A program made the translations under genes and the position numbers. The notes below the pieces were generated by a model. It saw only the letters and a list, made by a program, of their open reading frames with translations, had not been told where the DNA came from and searched no databases. A stretch of DNA of 64,000 nucleotides from Mesorhizobium tianshanense (GTDB lineage: Bacteria; Pseudomonadota; Alphaproteobacteria; Rhizobiales; Rhizobiaceae), in NCBI RefSeq assembly GCF_007830515.1, contig NZ_VLKT01000011.1, forward strand, positions 74,590-138,589. Reading direction: 5' to 3'. Below, piece by piece: positions 10,740 through 19,480 of the stretch. Position 1 is the stretch's first letter. Each line of letters opens with the position of its first letter.

Positions 10740-12251
10740 ATGACGATTGCGAAGGAAACGGCCGGGCTGCTGGCGAGGCTGGGGGTTGCCGGGGATACGC
10801 TTTCGGGCGGCGATCTTATCGTGCGCAGTCCGGTGACGGGTGAGCAGATCGCCGCGCTGAAGACGATCTCGCCGGCCGATGCGGCCAAGACCATCGATAG
10901 TGCCCATAAGGCCTTCCAGGCGTGGCGGCTGGTGCCGGGGCCAAGGCGCGGCGAGCTGGTTCGGCTGCTTGGCGAGGAACTGCGCGCGCACAAGGCCGAG
11001 CTTGGCCGGCTGGTATCGATCGAGGTCGGCAAGATTCCGTCCGAAGGGCTCGGCGAAGTGCAGGAGATGATCGACATCTGCGATTTTGCCGTCGGCCTCT
11101 CCCGGCAATTGTACGGCCTGACCATCGCGACCGAGCGCCCCGGCCATCGCATGATGGAAACCTGGCATCCGCTGGGAGTCGTCGGCGTCATTTCCGCTTT
11201 CAATTTCCCGGTTGCGGTGTGGTCGTGGAATGCAGCACTTGCGCTGGTCTGCGGCGACGCGGTGGTGTGGAAGCCGTCGGAAAAGACACCGCTGACGGCA
11301 CTCGCGTGCGAAGCGATCTTCAAGCGCGCGGCAAAACGTTTCGGCGATGCGCCCGAAGGATTGGCGCCGGTGCTGATCGGCGATCGCGCCGTCGGCGAAA
11401 TCCTGGTCGACCATCTGAAGGTTCCGCTGGTCTCGGCCACCGGCTCAACCCGCATGGGCAGGGACGTCGGTCCGCGGCTGGCGAAGCGCTTTGCGCGCGC
11501 GGTGCTGGAACTCGGCGGCAACAATGCCGGCATCGTCTGCCCGACGGCCGATCTCGACATGGCTTTGCGCGCCATCGCCTTCGGCGCCATGGGCACGGCC
11601 GGCCAGCGCTGCACGACGCTGAGGCGCCTGTTCGTGCACGAGAGCATCTATGATGCCCTGGTTCCGCGCCTGAAGAAGGCCTATGAAAGCGTCTCGGTCG
11701 GCAATCCGATGGAGACAAGCGCGCTGGTCGGGCCGCTGATCGACAAGGCCGCTTACGACAATATGCAGAAGGCGCTCAAGGAAGCGGCTTCGCATGACGG
11801 CAAGGTGACCGGCGGTGCGCGGGTCGAGAACGGCCATCCCGACGCCTATTACGTTCATCCAGCACTGGTCGAGATGCCCCGGCAGGTGTCGCCGGTGACG
11901 GAAGAGACCTTCGCGCCGATCCTCTATGTGATGAAATACTCGGATTTCGACGCCGTGCTCGACGAGCACAATGCGGTCGGAGCCGGGCTGTCGTCATCGA
12001 TCTTCACCCGCGACCTGCAGGAATCCGAACGCTTCCTCGGTGTCGACGGTTCGGACTGCGGCATCGCCAACGTCAATATCGGCACGTCAGGCGCCGAGAT
12101 CGGCGGCGCCTTCGGCGGCGAGAAGGAAACCGGCGGCGGCCGCGAGTCGGGCTCCGACGCCTGGAAGGCCTATATGCGGCGTGCCACCAATACGGTGAAC
12201 TATTCCAAGGCGCTGCCGCTCGCCCAGGGCGTGTCATTCGACATCGACTGA
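10740..12251 (+). CDS. amaB: ALDH7-family aldehyde dehydrogenase, probable piperideine-6-carboxylate dehydrogenase
   Basis: 503 residues; predicted to oxidise alpha-aminoadipate semialdehyde (as piperideine-6-carboxylate) to aminoadipate with NAD+ in lysine catabolism. The catalytic Cys291 lies in GTAGQRCTTLRRL and the general base Glu257 in LELGGNN. The stretch GGEKETGGGRESGSDAWK near the C-terminus is typical of antiquitin/ALDH7 enzymes, and FNFPVAVWSWNAALAL marks the coenzyme fold. It is monocistronic, 165 bp after the sigma factor. Its flanks give no partner aminotransferase, so the exact substrate rests on family resemblance. Confidence 0.85.
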   Translation: MTIAKETAGLLARLGVAGDTLSGGDLIVRSPVTGEQIAALKTISPADAAKTIDSAHKAFQAWRLVPGPRRGELVRLLGEELRAHKAELGRLVSIEVGKIPSEGLGEVQEMIDICDFAVGLSRQLYGLTIATERPGHRMMETWHPLGVVGVISAFNFPVAVWSWNAALALVCGDAVVWKPSEKTPLTALACEAIFKRAAKRFGDAPEGLAPVLIGDRAVGEILVDHLKVPLVSATGSTRMGRDVGPRLAKRFARAVLELGGNNAGIVCPTADLDMALRAIAFGAMGTAGQRCTTLRRLFVHESIYDALVPRLKKAYESVSVGNPMETSALVGPLIDKAAYDNMQKALKEAASHDGKVTGGARVENGHPDAYYVHPALVEMPRQVSPVTEETFAPILYVMKYSDFDAVLDEHNAVGAGLSSSIFTRDLQESERFLGVDGSDCGIANVNIGTSGAEIGGAFGGEKETGGGRESGSDAWKAYMRRATNTVNYSKALPLAQGVSFDID

Positions 12252-12267
12252 GCCGATGGGATCCTTG

Positions 12268-12296
12268 TCGTGGCAGATACGTCGTAGCTGCCACGA
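12268..12296 (+). terminator. Hairpin after the aldehyde dehydrogenase gene
   Basis: A perfect 9-bp inverted repeat (TCGTGGCAG / CTGCCACGA) with an 11-nt loop sits 17 bp after the stop. There is no T-run, so it may be a factor-dependent terminator or simply an RNA-stabilising hairpin. Confidence 0.35.
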
Positions 12297-12469
12297 TTGG
12301 CCCCGGTCACCGTTATTTCCCATGACCTTGCCATCTGCGGTGGAGCGATGGTGGCGAGATCGCGCTGTATGCGCGCCTGTTCGTCAGAAGCTGCCGCGGC
12401 CGGTCCGGGTTCGGACATCGGCGGCCGTAAGGGCCTCGGCCGCAAGATTGATCTCAAAAATCACACACA

Positions 12470-12498
12470 TTGACGTTAATTTAACACCATAGTATGGT
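12470..12498 (+). promoter_or_regulatory. Promoter with internal operator, copy 1 (kinase operon)
   Basis: TTGACG (12470-12475), a 17-bp spacer and TATGGT (12493-12498) make a good sigma70-type promoter. Inside the spacer lies a perfect inverted repeat GTTAA-T-TTAAC (12475-12485). About 50 bp around it is nearly repeated at 16865-16918 in front of the transporter operon. A repressor bound here would block polymerase; the DeoR regulator encoded at 14169 is the obvious candidate. Transcription would start near 12505, giving a leader of about 130 nt. Confidence 0.7.
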
Positions 12499-12636
12499 CG
12501 ATTCCGTTGGTTCGGAATTCCCATCGCTGTTCGGCTGCTGCGTCACTCGGGCAGCTTCCCTCATCCGTCGTCGAGCGCAATGCACCAAAATCCTATTCGC
12601 AACGCGTATCGGCAAGCGCTGAGCTGAGAGGTAACC

Positions 12637-14172
12637 ATGTCCAGCCTGCTAGGGATCGACAACGGTCTGACGGTGACGAAGGCGGTGATCTTCGATGCCG
12701 ACGGCTCGCAATTGTCGGTGGCGCGACGGCGGGTGCCGCAGTCGATGCCGCATGCGCGCTGGGTCGAACGCGACATGGCCGGTCTCTGGCAAGCGACCGC
12801 CGAGGCGATCCGGGAAGCCATCACCTTGAGCGGTAGGCCAGCCAGCGACATCAAGGCAGTGGCGGCGACCGCGCATGGCGATGGCCTGTACCTGCTCGAC
12901 AGGAATCGCCGGCCGCTGGGTCCCGGCATATTGTCGCTGGACAGCCGGGCGGGCGAAATTGTCGACCGATGGTCGCAAGGTTCGGTCTTCGCCGACGCGC
13001 TCGCTCTGACTGGCCAGGTACCGCATGCTTCCTCACCTTCGTCTTTGCTGGTCTGGTTGAGGGAGAACGATCCGGAACGCTTCGACCGAATAGCGCACAT
13101 ATTCGCCTGCAAGGACTGGCTGCGGTTTTGCCTGACCGGCACCATCGGTACAGACCTGACAGAGGCGAGCACCTCGTTCACCAATGTGCGCACGCAAAGC
13201 TTTGCGCCGGAGGCGATGGGCATCTTCGGTCTTGAGGGGGTGTTCGAAGCTTTGCCGGCGGTGGCGCATTCGGCCGATGTCGTCGGCTACGTCACCGCAG
13301 ATGCAGCGGCACTGACCGGGCTTGCAGAAGGCACGCCGGTCGCTTGCGGCCTGCATGATGTCACGGCTTCGGCGCTTGGCATGGGCGGCCATGAGGAGGG
13401 CGTGGTCAGCATCGTCGCCGGCACCTATTCGATCAACGAGATCGTCTCAATCGAGCCGCGCCTCGATCCGCGCTGGTTCTGCCGCAACGCCATCGACTTG
13501 GGGCGTTGGAACAACATGTCGATCTCACCAGCCTCGACGGCGAATTACGATTGGTTTCTCGACACGCTCTGCCGCCCGGAACAGGATGAAGCCAAAAGGA
13601 CCGGCGGCTCGATCCACGAGATGCTGGCGGCAGAGATCGACGTGGCGCTTGGCAAGCCTTCGACCATCTTCTTCCATCCTTATCTGTTCGGCTCGCCTTA
13701 CGGCAATGCCGCCAGCGCCAGCTTTCTCGGCCTGCATGGCTGGCATGATCGCGGCGACATGCTGAAGGCGGTGCTGGAAGGCATCGTCTTCAATCATCGC
13801 ACACACGTCGATGCGCTGCGGGGCGGCTTTGCCGTTCGCGAGGTGCGGCTCACCGGTGGCGGTTCACGCAATCCGGCGTTCGCGCAGATGTTTGCCGACG
13901 TGCTCGACGTGCCGGTCATCGTCACGTCGACCGACGAGGCGGCGGCCTTCGGCGCAGCTCTTTGCGCCGGCGCCGCGGTTGGCCTTTTTGCCTCGCCGCA
14001 ACAGGGGGCGCGGGCCGTCAGCAAGACGAGCCGCGAATATCTGCCCGACAGAGCGCGCAGCGCTGTTTTCGAGGATCGTTTTTCTCTTTACTGCCGCATT
14101 GCCGAATCGCTCAAGCCGCTATGGCCCGAGATCGAAAGACTGGCGGGGCAAAGCCCTGAGGGGGCTGCATGA
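12637..14172 (+). CDS. FGGY-family carbohydrate kinase (tetritol/pentitol kinase-like)
   Basis: 511 residues. The N-terminal phosphate-binding loop (LLGIDNGLTVTKAVIFDADG) and the C-terminal FGGY-type region (VRLTGGGSRNPAFAQMFADV followed by EAAAFGAALCAG) identify an ATP-dependent sugar/polyol kinase. A GAGAGG ribosome site precedes the ATG at 12637. It is first in a run with a DeoR regulator and a GlpD-like dehydrogenase, each overlapping the next by 4 bp. The kinase plus GlpD-like enzyme recalls EryA/EryB of the erythritol route in Brucella and rhizobia. The neighbouring tetronate genes also point to a four-carbon substrate. Erythritol, threitol or a related polyol are all possible. Confidence 0.85.
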   Translation: MSSLLGIDNGLTVTKAVIFDADGSQLSVARRRVPQSMPHARWVERDMAGLWQATAEAIREAITLSGRPASDIKAVAATAHGDGLYLLDRNRRPLGPGILSLDSRAGEIVDRWSQGSVFADALALTGQVPHASSPSSLLVWLRENDPERFDRIAHIFACKDWLRFCLTGTIGTDLTEASTSFTNVRTQSFAPEAMGIFGLEGVFEALPAVAHSADVVGYVTADAAALTGLAEGTPVACGLHDVTASALGMGGHEEGVVSIVAGTYSINEIVSIEPRLDPRWFCRNAIDLGRWNNMSISPASTANYDWFLDTLCRPEQDEAKRTGGSIHEMLAAEIDVALGKPSTIFFHPYLFGSPYGNAASASFLGLHGWHDRGDMLKAVLEGIVFNHRTHVDALRGGFAVREVRLTGGGSRNPAFAQMFADVLDVPVIVTSTDEAAAFGAALCAGAAVGLFASPQQGARAVSKTSREYLPDRARSAVFEDRFSLYCRIAESLKPLWPEIERLAGQSPEGAA

Positions 14173-14945
14173 TCAAGGCCGACGAACGGCGCGAGGAAAT
14201 CGCCGACTATGTGATCAAGTTCGGCCAGGTGCGCATCGACGATCTGGTCGAGCATTTCGGCGTGTCGCGCATGACCATCCACCGCCACATCGACCAACTG
14301 GCGCGCCAGGGCGTGCTGCGCAAGCTGCACGGCGCGGTGACCGTTCAGCCTTCCGGCCTTTATGAAAGCGCGTTTCGCTACCGGGTGACGGTCGGCAGGG
14401 CCGAGAAGGACGCGCTGGCGCACGCGGCGCTGAATTATGTTGAGGCCGGCCAGGCCGTCATGCTGGACGATTCGACGACGGCGAACGCGATCGCGCCACT
14501 GCTGCTTGACATCAAACCGCTGACCGTCATCACCAACAGTGTCGCGACCGCGGCACTCCTGACCAATGTCGACGACATCGATTTCATCTGTCTCGGCGGT
14601 CAATACCATCGCACCTACAATGCTTATATCGGCATCGTCTGCGAGAATGCCGTGGCGCAACTGCGCGCCAATCTTTTGATCTGCTCGGCTTCGGCGATCT
14701 CAGGCACCACAGCCTTTATCCAGGACCAGCATGTGGTGCGGGTCAAGCAAGCGATGTTTGCCGCCTCGGCCAAACGCATTCTTGCCGTCGACCATTCCAA
14801 GTTCGACAAGGTCGCCCTGCATGTCTTCGACGATTTGACCCGCTTCGACGCAGTGCTGACGACCGACGGCATAAGCGACGCGCAAGCGCAAAAGCTTGAA
14901 CAAGCCGGCGTGAAACTGCGCGTCGTCAACATGGCCCGATCATGA
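14169..14945 (+). CDS. DeoR-family transcriptional regulator
   Basis: 258 residues with an N-terminal winged helix (VRIDDLVEHFGVSRMTIHRH) and a DeoR-type sugar-phosphate sensor domain (MLDDSTTANAIAPLL; ITNSVATAALL; FICLGGQYHRTYNAYIG). Its ATG overlaps the kinase stop (ATGA) and its stop overlaps the dehydrogenase start. It is the only regulator in the locus and probably binds the paired operators at 12475-12485 and 16886-16896, released by a phosphorylated pathway intermediate. That assignment is inference from position and family habit. Confidence 0.9.
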   Translation: MIKADERREEIADYVIKFGQVRIDDLVEHFGVSRMTIHRHIDQLARQGVLRKLHGAVTVQPSGLYESAFRYRVTVGRAEKDALAHAALNYVEAGQAVMLDDSTTANAIAPLLLDIKPLTVITNSVATAALLTNVDDIDFICLGGQYHRTYNAYIGIVCENAVAQLRANLLICSASAISGTTAFIQDQHVVRVKQAMFAASAKRILAVDHSKFDKVALHVFDDLTRFDAVLTTDGISDAQAQKLEQAGVKLRVVNMARS

Positions 14946-16741
14946 ACCCTGCCGACGACGCCGGCCTGTCGCACTCCGCTTTACCGGACCACTCCGTACC
15001 GGACCACACTGGGCGCATCGCCACCATGGCAAGGACGGGCGACGTCGACGTCGTCATTCTTGGCGCCGGCATCAATGGCGCTGGCCTGTTTCGCGATTTG
15101 TGCGCGCAAGGCGTCAGCTGCCTGATCGTCGACAAGGGCGATTTCGGATCGGGCACCAGCGCGGCACCCTCGCGGCTGATCCATGGCGGCCTCAAGTATC
15201 TCGAAACGGGCGAGTTCGGACTGGTGGCGCAGTCGACGTTGGAGCGCAACCTGCTGTTGAGGAACGCGCCGCACTATGTCAGCCCGCTGCCGACGGTCAT
15301 CCCGATCTTTTCCTGGGCCAAGGGCATGTGGGCGGCCGTGCGCACGCTGTTGGGCTCGACCAGCGCGCCGCGCAGCCGCGGCGCCATCCTCATCAAGATC
15401 GGTCTGGCGATCTACGATTTCTATGGATCACGGCATAGGGTGATGCCACGCCACCGGCTGGTCGGACGGCGGCGGGCGCTGCGCGACATGCCGGCGCTGA
15501 CCAAGTCGATCGTCGCCACCGGCACCTATTATGACGCCAAGATCAGTCATCCCGAAAGGTTGGTGCTCGAGCTGATCACCGACGGATTGGCGGCAAATAT
15601 GCTCGCCGCGGCCGCCAACTACACGGCGCTGGTTTCGTCATCCGACGGTGTGCTGACTTTCCAGTCAAAAGACAGGGGCCAGTCAAAAGACAGGGGCCAG
15701 TCAGAAGACAGGGGCCGGTCCGAGGATGGTGGCGTGTTTTCGGTGCGGCCGAAACTGGTCGTCAATGCCGCCGGCCCGTGGATCGACGACGTCAACGCCT
15801 TGCTCGGCGCGCCGTCGAAAATGATCGGCGGCACCAAGGGCTCGCACATCCTGTTAAAGCATGACGAGTTGGTGCGAAGCCTTGCGGGCCGCATGCTTTA
15901 CTTCGAAGCCGATGACGGCCGCATCTGCCTCGTCTACGACTATCTCGGTCTGGCGCTGGTCGGCTCGACCGACATCCAGGCCGACAATCCGGACACGGTG
16001 CGTTGCGAGCCGCAAGAGATCGACTATCTGCTCGAAAGCGTTCGAGCGCTGATACCGGGCATGACCTTCGGACGCGACCAGATCGTCTATGCCTATAGCG
16101 GCATCCGACCGTTGCCCGCATCCGACGCCTCGGTTCCCGGCCTAATCAGCCGGGATCATTCGGCGCCGATCGTCGAGCCGGAAAATTCGCGGCCCTTTCC
16201 GATTATCTCGCTGGTCGGCGGCAAGTGGACGACGTTCCGCGGCTTTGCCGAAGAAGTTGCCGACACGATACTCGACCGGCTGGGGCGCGGCCGCAAAGCT
16301 ACCACGCGATCGATGCCGATCGGCGGCGGCAAGGGTTTTCCAACCGAGCCTGCGGCGCGCTCTGCCTGGTTAGCCGATGCCAAATCGGCTTCAGGCATCG
16401 ACGAACGCCGTCTCGACCAGCTTCTATCGCGATACGGAACCAAGGCGTTGCCGATCGCCCGCCACCAAAGCCCATGGAACAATGAAGATCGCCTGCCGGG
16501 GGCGAGCGACTATGGCACATCCGAAATCGACTACATCGTCCGCAACGAATTCGTCGAGCATTTGGCCGATATCGTCATGCGGCGTACGACGCTCGCCATT
16601 GGCGGTTCGCTAACCATAAGCGACTTGAAGCAGATCGCCGCCATTGCGGGCCGGGCGCGCAACTGGGATCCGCAACGGATATCCGAGGAGCTCGACGCCG
16701 CTGTCACGCAGCTCAGCGACAAAAATCTAGTGCGATTGTAA
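14942..16741 (+). CDS. GlpD-like FAD-dependent polyol-phosphate dehydrogenase
   Basis: 599 residues. It carries an FAD Rossmann motif near residue 36 (VVILGAGINGAGLFRD) and the family block SAAPSRLIHGGLKYLETGEF. GTKGSHILL and YAYSGIRPLP are also typical of glycerol-3-phosphate dehydrogenase, GlpD type. In a tetritol locus the likely substrate is the kinase product, as for EryB (erythritol-4-phosphate dehydrogenase), with electrons passed to the quinone pool. An unusual 24-residue hydrophilic insertion built from 6-residue repeats occurs at residues 240-264. The preceding regulator stop overlaps the ATG by 4 bp. True glycerol-3-phosphate specificity cannot be excluded. Confidence 0.85.
   Translation: MNPADDAGLSHSALPDHSVPDHTGRIATMARTGDVDVVILGAGINGAGLFRDLCAQGVSCLIVDKGDFGSGTSAAPSRLIHGGLKYLETGEFGLVAQSTLERNLLLRNAPHYVSPLPTVIPIFSWAKGMWAAVRTLLGSTSAPRSRGAILIKIGLAIYDFYGSRHRVMPRHRLVGRRRALRDMPALTKSIVATGTYYDAKISHPERLVLELITDGLAANMLAAAANYTALVSSSDGVLTFQSKDRGQSKDRGQSEDRGRSEDGGVFSVRPKLVVNAAGPWIDDVNALLGAPSKMIGGTKGSHILLKHDELVRSLAGRMLYFEADDGRICLVYDYLGLALVGSTDIQADNPDTVRCEPQEIDYLLESVRALIPGMTFGRDQIVYAYSGIRPLPASDASVPGLISRDHSAPIVEPENSRPFPIISLVGGKWTTFRGFAEEVADTILDRLGRGRKATTRSMPIGGGKGFPTEPAARSAWLADAKSASGIDERRLDQLLSRYGTKALPIARHQSPWNNEDRLPGASDYGTSEIDYIVRNEFVEHLADIVMRRTTLAIGGSLTISDLKQIAAIAGRARNWDPQRISEELDAAVTQLSDKNLVRL
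15661..15732 (+). repeat. In-frame 18-bp tandem repeat (four units) inside the GlpD-like gene
   Basis: Units begin at 15661, 15679, 15697 and 15715. The first two are identical (CCAGTCAAAAGACAGGGG), the third differs by one base and the fourth is degenerate. The repeat encodes QSKDRG-type hexapeptides, so copy-number change would keep the frame. Confidence 0.95.
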
Positions 16742-16880
16742 TGGACTTACTGATTGCAGCGGAGCGTCGCCGGAACGTCCTGCCTTTCAAAAAAATATCA
16801 CGTGAAAACAGCATGCTAAGCCTTGTTCACACATGTCGGTTCTCTAAGTGTGCCGGAGAACGGTCAAAATATCACATATG

Positions 16881-16909
16881 TTGACGTGAACTTAACACTA
16901 ATGTATGGT
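16881..16909 (+). promoter_or_regulatory. Promoter with internal operator, copy 2 (transporter operon)
   Basis: TTGACG (16881-16886), a 17-bp spacer and TATGGT (16904-16909). The spacer contains GTGAACTTAAC (16886-16896), a one-mismatch version of the perfect inverted repeat in copy 1. The flanks TCAAAA...ATCACA upstream and CGATT-CGT downstream are also shared with 12454-12506. The transcript would have a leader of roughly 280-340 nt before the transporter genes, in which no other convincing gene but the short peptide at 17193 is seen. Confidence 0.72.
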
Positions 16910-17192
16910 CGATTTCGTGCTTGGGCCGGACCGTTGCGAAAGGCTTCGGCGCGTGAGGAATTTCTCGCTCAAGGCAGTTGGCTGACGAACCAGCACACGC
17001 GATCGCGTCACACCATCGTGCAGCCGCCGAACAGCGGCTGTTGGTTCTCGGTCGCAATCAACTGCCACACGGCAAGGGTCTTCTCCATGGCGCCTGTTGC
17101 ACGCTGGTCCCTGTGGAGGCGAATTGACAACGACACGAACGCGTGAAAAATTTTTCAACTGAAGATAATAATATCATCTCGGGAGGAGATGG

Positions 17193-17261
17193 ATGAAATC
17201 CAGCAGCGCCGCCAGTCGTGATCGTGATCTGATCGGTGTCACGCCACAGGTCCTCGCGTGA
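17193..17261 (+). CDS. Possible 22-residue leader peptide coupled to the transporter operon
   Basis: An ATG at 17193 follows a strong GGGAGGAG ribosome site (17181-17188) and opens a 22-codon frame (MKSSSAASRDRDLIGVTPQV, then LA). Its TGA overlaps the ATG of the DUF2291 gene (TGATG at 17259-17263). The ribosome site in front of the DUF2291 gene itself is weak, so this small frame could deliver ribosomes to it. No conserved family is recognised. Confidence 0.45.
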   Translation: MKSSSAASRDRDLIGVTPQVLA

Positions 17262-17917
17262 TGAGTTCACAGCCTGTCACCACGATCAATCGGCGGGTCA
17301 CCCCCGGCGTTCGTTGGATTATCGCCGCGGCCGCGATCATAATCTTGCTCGGCGCGATGGCTCTCGACACCAAGGTCGTTGTAATCGGTTCGGCGGAAGA
17401 TGCGCGAAAGGTTGCGTTTTCGCCGGAGGCATTCGGCAAGTCCGAGTTTCCGAATGTCCAGTCCGCCGTGGACCAGCGCGCGGTGGCCGCCGGCGTCCTG
17501 GCGTCGGCAATCGCCAAGGACAAGGCCGCGGCGGAAAAGCAATATGGCGTGCCAGCCAATGTCGGGACGGAGTTTTCCGTCAAGTTCACCGGCGTGGTCG
17601 GCGAAGGGAAGTCCGGCATTTATAACGTCAAGGTTGACGACGTTCCCAGCACCCTGGTTATTCGGGTGCAGACCGGGCCGGCGATCAACGGAACCGACCT
17701 GCGCGATGCCACGGGTACGATCACCTTCGGGCAATTCACCAACCAGATCGAGTACCAGAACGCCGGATCGGCTCTGAACAACGAGATGAAGAAGCAGGTT
17801 CTGTCGACCATCGACAACACCAAGCTCATCGGCAAGACGATCTCGGTCGTCGGCGTCTTCAAGTTGATCAACCCCAAAGGCTGGCTCGTCACGCCCGTGA
17901 AGCTGAGCGTTCAATGA
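17261..17917 (+). CDS. DUF2291 family protein of a sugar ABC operon
   Basis: About 218 residues from ATG 17261 (a GTG at 17258 is an alternative). One N-terminal hydrophobic segment (residues 18-38, GVRWIIAAAAIIILLGAMAL) anchors a periplasmic domain that ends ...KGWLVTPVKLSVQ. The sequence pattern is that of DUF2291 proteins, which sit at the head of RbsABC-like transporter operons in Rhizobiales, including those for tetritols. Its stop overlaps the next ATG by 4 bp. The molecular role is unknown; help in substrate delivery or permease assembly is a guess. Confidence 0.8.
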   Translation: MSSQPVTTINRRVTPGVRWIIAAAAIIILLGAMALDTKVVVIGSAEDARKVAFSPEAFGKSEFPNVQSAVDQRAVAAGVLASAIAKDKAAAEKQYGVPANVGTEFSVKFTGVVGEGKSGIYNVKVDDVPSTLVIRVQTGPAINGTDLRDATGTITFGQFTNQIEYQNAGSALNNEMKKQVLSTIDNTKLIGKTISVVGVFKLINPKGWLVTPVKLSVQ

Positions 17918-19455
17918 ATGCGGCACCTCAATTCGAGCCGGCTCCAGCGGACACCGTGCTCGCAGCGCGCAACATCGTAAAATCCTATGGTGGCACGCAT
18001 GCCCTCAAAGGGGTCAATTTCGACATCCGCCGTGGCGAGGTCACCACGCTGTTCGGAGAAAATGGTGCCGGCAAGTCGACGCTGATGAAGATCCTCTCCG
18101 GTGTCGAGACGCCGACATCGGGAAGCATCGAACTCGATGGCCGTCCCGTCGCTTTCTCGTCTACCGTCGACGCTCGGAACCGCGGCATCTCGATAATCCA
18201 TCAGGAATTGAGCCTCGCACCCAATCTCAGCGTGCGCGACAACATCTTCATGGGCCGTGAGCTGCGTGGCGCCACCGGCCTCGATTTCGCGGAGGAGGCT
18301 CGTCAGACGCGACTGTTGATGGCCGATCTCGAGGAAGACATCGATCCGATGACCCTGGTGCAGGATCTGCGTCTGGGCCAGCAGCAGATCGTCGAGATCG
18401 CACGCGCGCTGTCGGTGGATTCGCGTATCCTGATCATGGACGAACCGACGTCCGCGCTGAGCGCGACCGAGGTCGAGGTGCTGTTCCGCGTGATCCGGGA
18501 CCTGACCGCCCGCGGCGTCTCGATCGTCTACATCTCTCATCACCTCGAGGAGGCGCTGCAGATCACCGACCACGCCGTGGTGCTCCGCGACGGAGCGATC
18601 ACGGCGACGGCCAATGCGAAGAATATCGATCTCGAATGGATCGTCCGCAACATGGTGGGCGAGAACTTCGACCTGGGATCTCCACCCACGGGTTACGCAT
18701 TCGGCGAGGTTGCCCTGTCGATCGATGAATTGAGCATCGCCGATGTTTCGGGTTCGGATCGCCTGGTCGTCGACCGGCTGTCGCTTGAAGTGCGCGCGGG
18801 CGAGATCGTCTGTATTTACGGGCTGATGGGCGCCGGGCGCACGGAATTGCTGGAGTCCGTCGCCGGACGCCTGCCGATGACGGGCGGACGGGTCTTGCTG
18901 GAGGGCAAGGACATCTCCCGCCTCAGCATTGCCGAGCGGATAGACAGGGGGCTTGTGCTGGTACCCGAGGACCGCCAACGCGACGGGCTGGTTCAGACGA
19001 TGTCTGTGGGTGCAAATCTGTCGCTCGCCAGCATCGGTGCCTTCGTCAAGGGGATGATGCTGTCGCGGTCGCGGGAGCGGTCGCTGATCGACGGAACCAT
19101 CCGCGATGTGCGCGTCAAGACCGCGGGCGGAGGCGCGCCCATCGGATCGCTGTCCGGCGGCAATCAGCAGAAGGTCGTCATCGGCAAAATGCTGACCACC
19201 AACCCCAAGGTCATGCTGCTGGACGAGCCTAGTCGCGGGATCGACGTCGGCGCCAAGGCGGAGGTGTTCCGGCTGATCGGCGAGCGGGCCGCGCAGGGGC
19301 TCGCGGTCGTGTTCTCGACCTCGGAAGTTGCCGAGTGCCTGAGCATCGCGCACCGGATCATCGTCATGCGTCGAGGCAGGATTTCGGCTCAGTTCAGCGC
19401 CGATGTCACGAAAGAGCAGATCATGGCCGCCTCGGGCGAGGCCGTGCTTGTCTGA
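17914..19455 (+). CDS. Sugar ABC transporter ATPase, RbsA-type double NBD
   Basis: 513 residues with two nucleotide-binding domains, as in RbsA/XylG/MglA. The first has a canonical Walker A near residue 48 (GENGAGKSTLMK) and Walker B RILIMDEPTSALS. The second, near residue 302, has the degenerate GLMGAGRTELLES and the signature LSGGNQQKVVIGK followed by MLLDEPSRGIDVGAKAE. It energises import of a sugar or polyol together with the permease and binding protein that follow. Confidence 0.93.
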   Translation: MNAAPQFEPAPADTVLAARNIVKSYGGTHALKGVNFDIRRGEVTTLFGENGAGKSTLMKILSGVETPTSGSIELDGRPVAFSSTVDARNRGISIIHQELSLAPNLSVRDNIFMGRELRGATGLDFAEEARQTRLLMADLEEDIDPMTLVQDLRLGQQQIVEIARALSVDSRILIMDEPTSALSATEVEVLFRVIRDLTARGVSIVYISHHLEEALQITDHAVVLRDGAITATANAKNIDLEWIVRNMVGENFDLGSPPTGYAFGEVALSIDELSIADVSGSDRLVVDRLSLEVRAGEIVCIYGLMGAGRTELLESVAGRLPMTGGRVLLEGKDISRLSIAERIDRGLVLVPEDRQRDGLVQTMSVGANLSLASIGAFVKGMMLSRSRERSLIDGTIRDVRVKTAGGGAPIGSLSGGNQQKVVIGKMLTTNPKVMLLDEPSRGIDVGAKAEVFRLIGERAAQGLAVVFSTSEVAECLSIAHRIIVMRRGRISAQFSADVTKEQIMAASGEAVLV

Positions 19456-19480
19456 TCATGAAAAATACAGGAGCCAGACC

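Noticed and set aside
15661-15732. CRISPR-like array
   Set aside because: Units are contiguous 18-mers inside a coding frame with no spacers.
16823-17146. 107-codon frame in the transporter-operon leader
   Set aside because: Starts upstream of the promoter, has no ribosome site and no protein-like pattern.
17911-19353. Long minus-strand frame opposite the ABC ATPase
   Set aside because: Composition is typical of antisense shadow; the plus-strand ATPase has all motifs.
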